Shown piece after piece: positions 62,572-64,000 of a DNA stretch of 64,000 nucleotides. Within the stretch, counting starts at the first letter, position 1. Each line of letters begins with the position of its first letter. Origin of the DNA: Meghimatium bilineatum (Eukaryota; Mollusca; Gastropoda; Stylommatophora; Philomycidae). The stretch covers positions 22,316,589-22,380,588 of the forward strand of contig CM067304.1 of NCBI GenBank assembly GCA_034231615.1, given 5' to 3'. The notes beneath the pieces are model-generated. The model was not told the DNA's origin. It made no database searches and worked only from the letters and a program-made list of their open reading frames with translations. The position numbers and the translations under genes are program-made.

Positions 62572-64000
62572 ATGGCATATTACTCACAAATTGGGCATAC
62601 TGCAGCATACTACACCAGAAATTGCAGTCTGGACACACTAATTTGGTGTATTCTAGCTTACTACGTTAGAACTCGGTGTATTCTGGCATATTACTCACAA
62701 ATTCATTGTTCTGAAGCTTACTACACTAGAAGTGAGTCTATTCTGGCCTATTATACATCATTTCGTTGTATTGCAGCATAATACGTCAGAATACTGTCGT
62801 ATTACACACAAATTAGGCCTTGCTATTTAGTACGTCAAAACTCAGTGTTTTGTGGCATATTACTCACAAATTGGGTGTACTGCAGCTTACTACACTTGAA
62901 TTGAGTGTATTCTGGCCTGTTACACATGACTTCGTTGTTTTGCAGCTTAATAGCTAAGAACACTGGCGTATAACACAAATTAGGTCTTGCTGTTTAGTAC
63001 GTCAAAACTCAGTGTTCTATGACATATTACTCACAAATTGTGCGTACTGCAGCTTACTACACCAGAAATTGCAGTCTGGACACACTAATTTGGTGTATTC
63101 TAGCTTACTACGTTAGAACTCGGTGTATTCTGGCATATTACTCACATATTCATTGTTCTGAAGCTTACTACACTAGAAGTGAGTCTATTCTGGCCTATAA
63201 GACATCATTTCGTTGTATTGCAGCATAATACGTCAGAATACTGTCGTATTACACACAAATAGGTATTGCTGTTTAGTACGTCAAAACTCAGTGTTTTGTG
63301 GCATATTACTCACAAATTGGGTGTACTGCAGCTTCCTACACTTGAATTGAGTGTATTCTGGCCTGTAACACATGACTTCGTTGTTTTGCAGCTTAATAGC
63401 TAAGAACACTGGCGTATAACACACAAATTAGGTCTCTTGCTGTTTAGTACGTCAAAACTCAGTGTTCTATGGCATATTACTCACAAAGTGGGTGTACTGC
63501 AGCTTACTACACTTGAATTGAGTGTATTCTGGCCTGTTACACATGACTTAGTTGTTTTGCAGCTTAATAACTAAGAACACTCGTGAATTATACACAAATT
63601 AGGTCTCTTGCTGTTTAGTACGTCAAAACTCAGTGTTCTATGTCTTATTACTCACAAATTGGGTGTACTGCAGCTTACTACACCAGAAATTGCAGTCTGG
63701 ACACACGAATTTGGTGTATTCTAGCTTACTACGTTAGAACTCGGTGTATTCTGGCATATTACTCACAAATTCATTGTTCTGAAGCTTACTACACTAGAAG
63801 TGAGTGTTTTCTGGCCTATTATACATCATTTCGTTATATTGCAGCATAATACGTCAGAATACTGTCGTATTATACACACATTAGGTATTGCTGTTTAGTA
63901 CGTCAAAACTCAGTGTTTTGTGGCATATTACTCACAAATTGGGTGTACTGCAGCTTACTACACTTGAATTGAGTGTATTCTGGCCTGTTACACATGACTT
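62572..64000 (+). repeat. Shortened H2-M-block-Cf cassette, cut by window end
   Basis: H2 at 62572 is 447 bp with an F-like tail, but it retains gcagcttactacac and gttacacatg, so its junction lies further right than in the 59253 copy. M at 63019, extra block at 63469 and Cf at 63640 (private atgtcttatt, acacacatt) follow. The window ends 361 bp into the Cf unit. Confidence 0.88.
63469..63639 (+). repeat. Extra 171-bp alpha block in M unit
   Basis: It has the aaagtgggtg start, with the same structure and flanks as the other M-linked extra blocks. Confidence 0.88.

Larger units (their letters stand above)
20330..64000 (+). repeat. Satellite array, right part (451-bp units)
   Basis: The same array resumes in the same orientation and register after the insertion: the unit begun at 18784 finishes here and the next starts at 20463. 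Without the 1233 bp added (1220-bp element plus 13-bp duplication), the interrupted unit is 446 bp, exactly the length of its paralogues at 24514, 33970, 41794 and 46919. The array continues to the window end, which cuts the unit begun at 63640. This part is more homogenised than 2.6-8 kb and contains repeated multi-unit blocks of 1969, 2702 and 3155 bp. No gene is supported in this stretch. Confidence 0.98.

Noticed and set aside
1..64000. CRISPR array
   Set aside because: The repeats are contiguous with related, not unique, sequence between them; the 30-bp pieces are subrepeats of a satellite and no cas genes are present.
1..64000. CENP-B box in the satellite unit
   Set aside because: The ttcgttgtatt and ttcgttgtttt stretches have TTCG but lack the required downstream CGGG.
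1..64000. Homology to primate alpha satellite because of the 171-bp block length
   Set aside because: Only the length matches; the sequence and the 30-bp substructure are unlike alpha satellite as I know it.

Overview
The window is almost entirely one long head-to-tail satellite DNA array. There is no recognisable protein gene, rRNA, intact tRNA or CRISPR. The repeat unit is normally 450-451 bp at about 38% GC. There are 136 unit starts, all on the + strand, with a truncated unit at each edge, so the window lies wholly inside the array and its borders are not seen. A highly homogenised satellite with nested higher-order repeats, broken once by a retroposed-looking element, indicates eukaryotic heterochromatin (centromeric, pericentromeric or similar). 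I cannot name the species or the satellite family.

Unit architecture: I number each unit from the ATGGCATATT motif. The 451 bp divide into 16 related subrepeats: 13 of 30-31 bp and three short ones of 18-21 bp. They group into three paralogous blocks: gamma (111 bp), beta (169 bp) and alpha (171 bp). Gamma looks like a block that lost its third and fourth subrepeats (about 61 bp), so the unit looks like a trimer of an ancestral ~170-bp repeat. Seven extra free-standing 170-171 bp blocks elsewhere in the window support this.

Unit variants used below, defined by linked base differences: C (gggtgtact, cacacgaa, cgttatatt), R (gggcgtact, cattagaag, ataagacat), H (gggcatact, gcatactac, agaaatgag; 450 bp), H2 (H-like start, but agaagtgag and a tattataca end), F (gggcgcact, tacttcgtt; 446 bp), M (atgacatatt, ttgtgcgta, cacatattc), Cf (C-like, atggcttatt, gtgttttctgg), N (C-like, caatagaag), plus chimeras.

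Layout: 1-5.8 kb mixed C/R/H units; 5.8-8.0 kb an eroded, rearranged zone with two lone ~171-bp blocks; 8.4-14.7 kb two consecutive 3155-bp seven-unit repeats; 14.7-18.3 kb C-R-H triplets; 18.3-21.4 kb an H2-F-M-Cf cassette split by a 1220-bp insertion with a 13-bp target duplication; 21.4-64 kb further unit mixtures with six more copies of that cassette, a 2702-bp six-unit repeat (36.4-41.8 kb), a second 3155-bp seven-unit repeat (48.9-55.2 kb), and a 5.85-kb segment present twice about 26.2 kb apart.

The inserted element (19110-20329) is the only non-satellite DNA. It is visibly richer in GC, has an A-rich/CAAA tail on the minus strand and contains three diverged ~100-bp internal repeats. 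It has no convincing coding region and I cannot assign it to a family. Nearly every satellite unit carries a 69-codon open frame with a 10-residue period. I read this as a by-product of 30-bp subrepeats (10 codons each), not as a gene.
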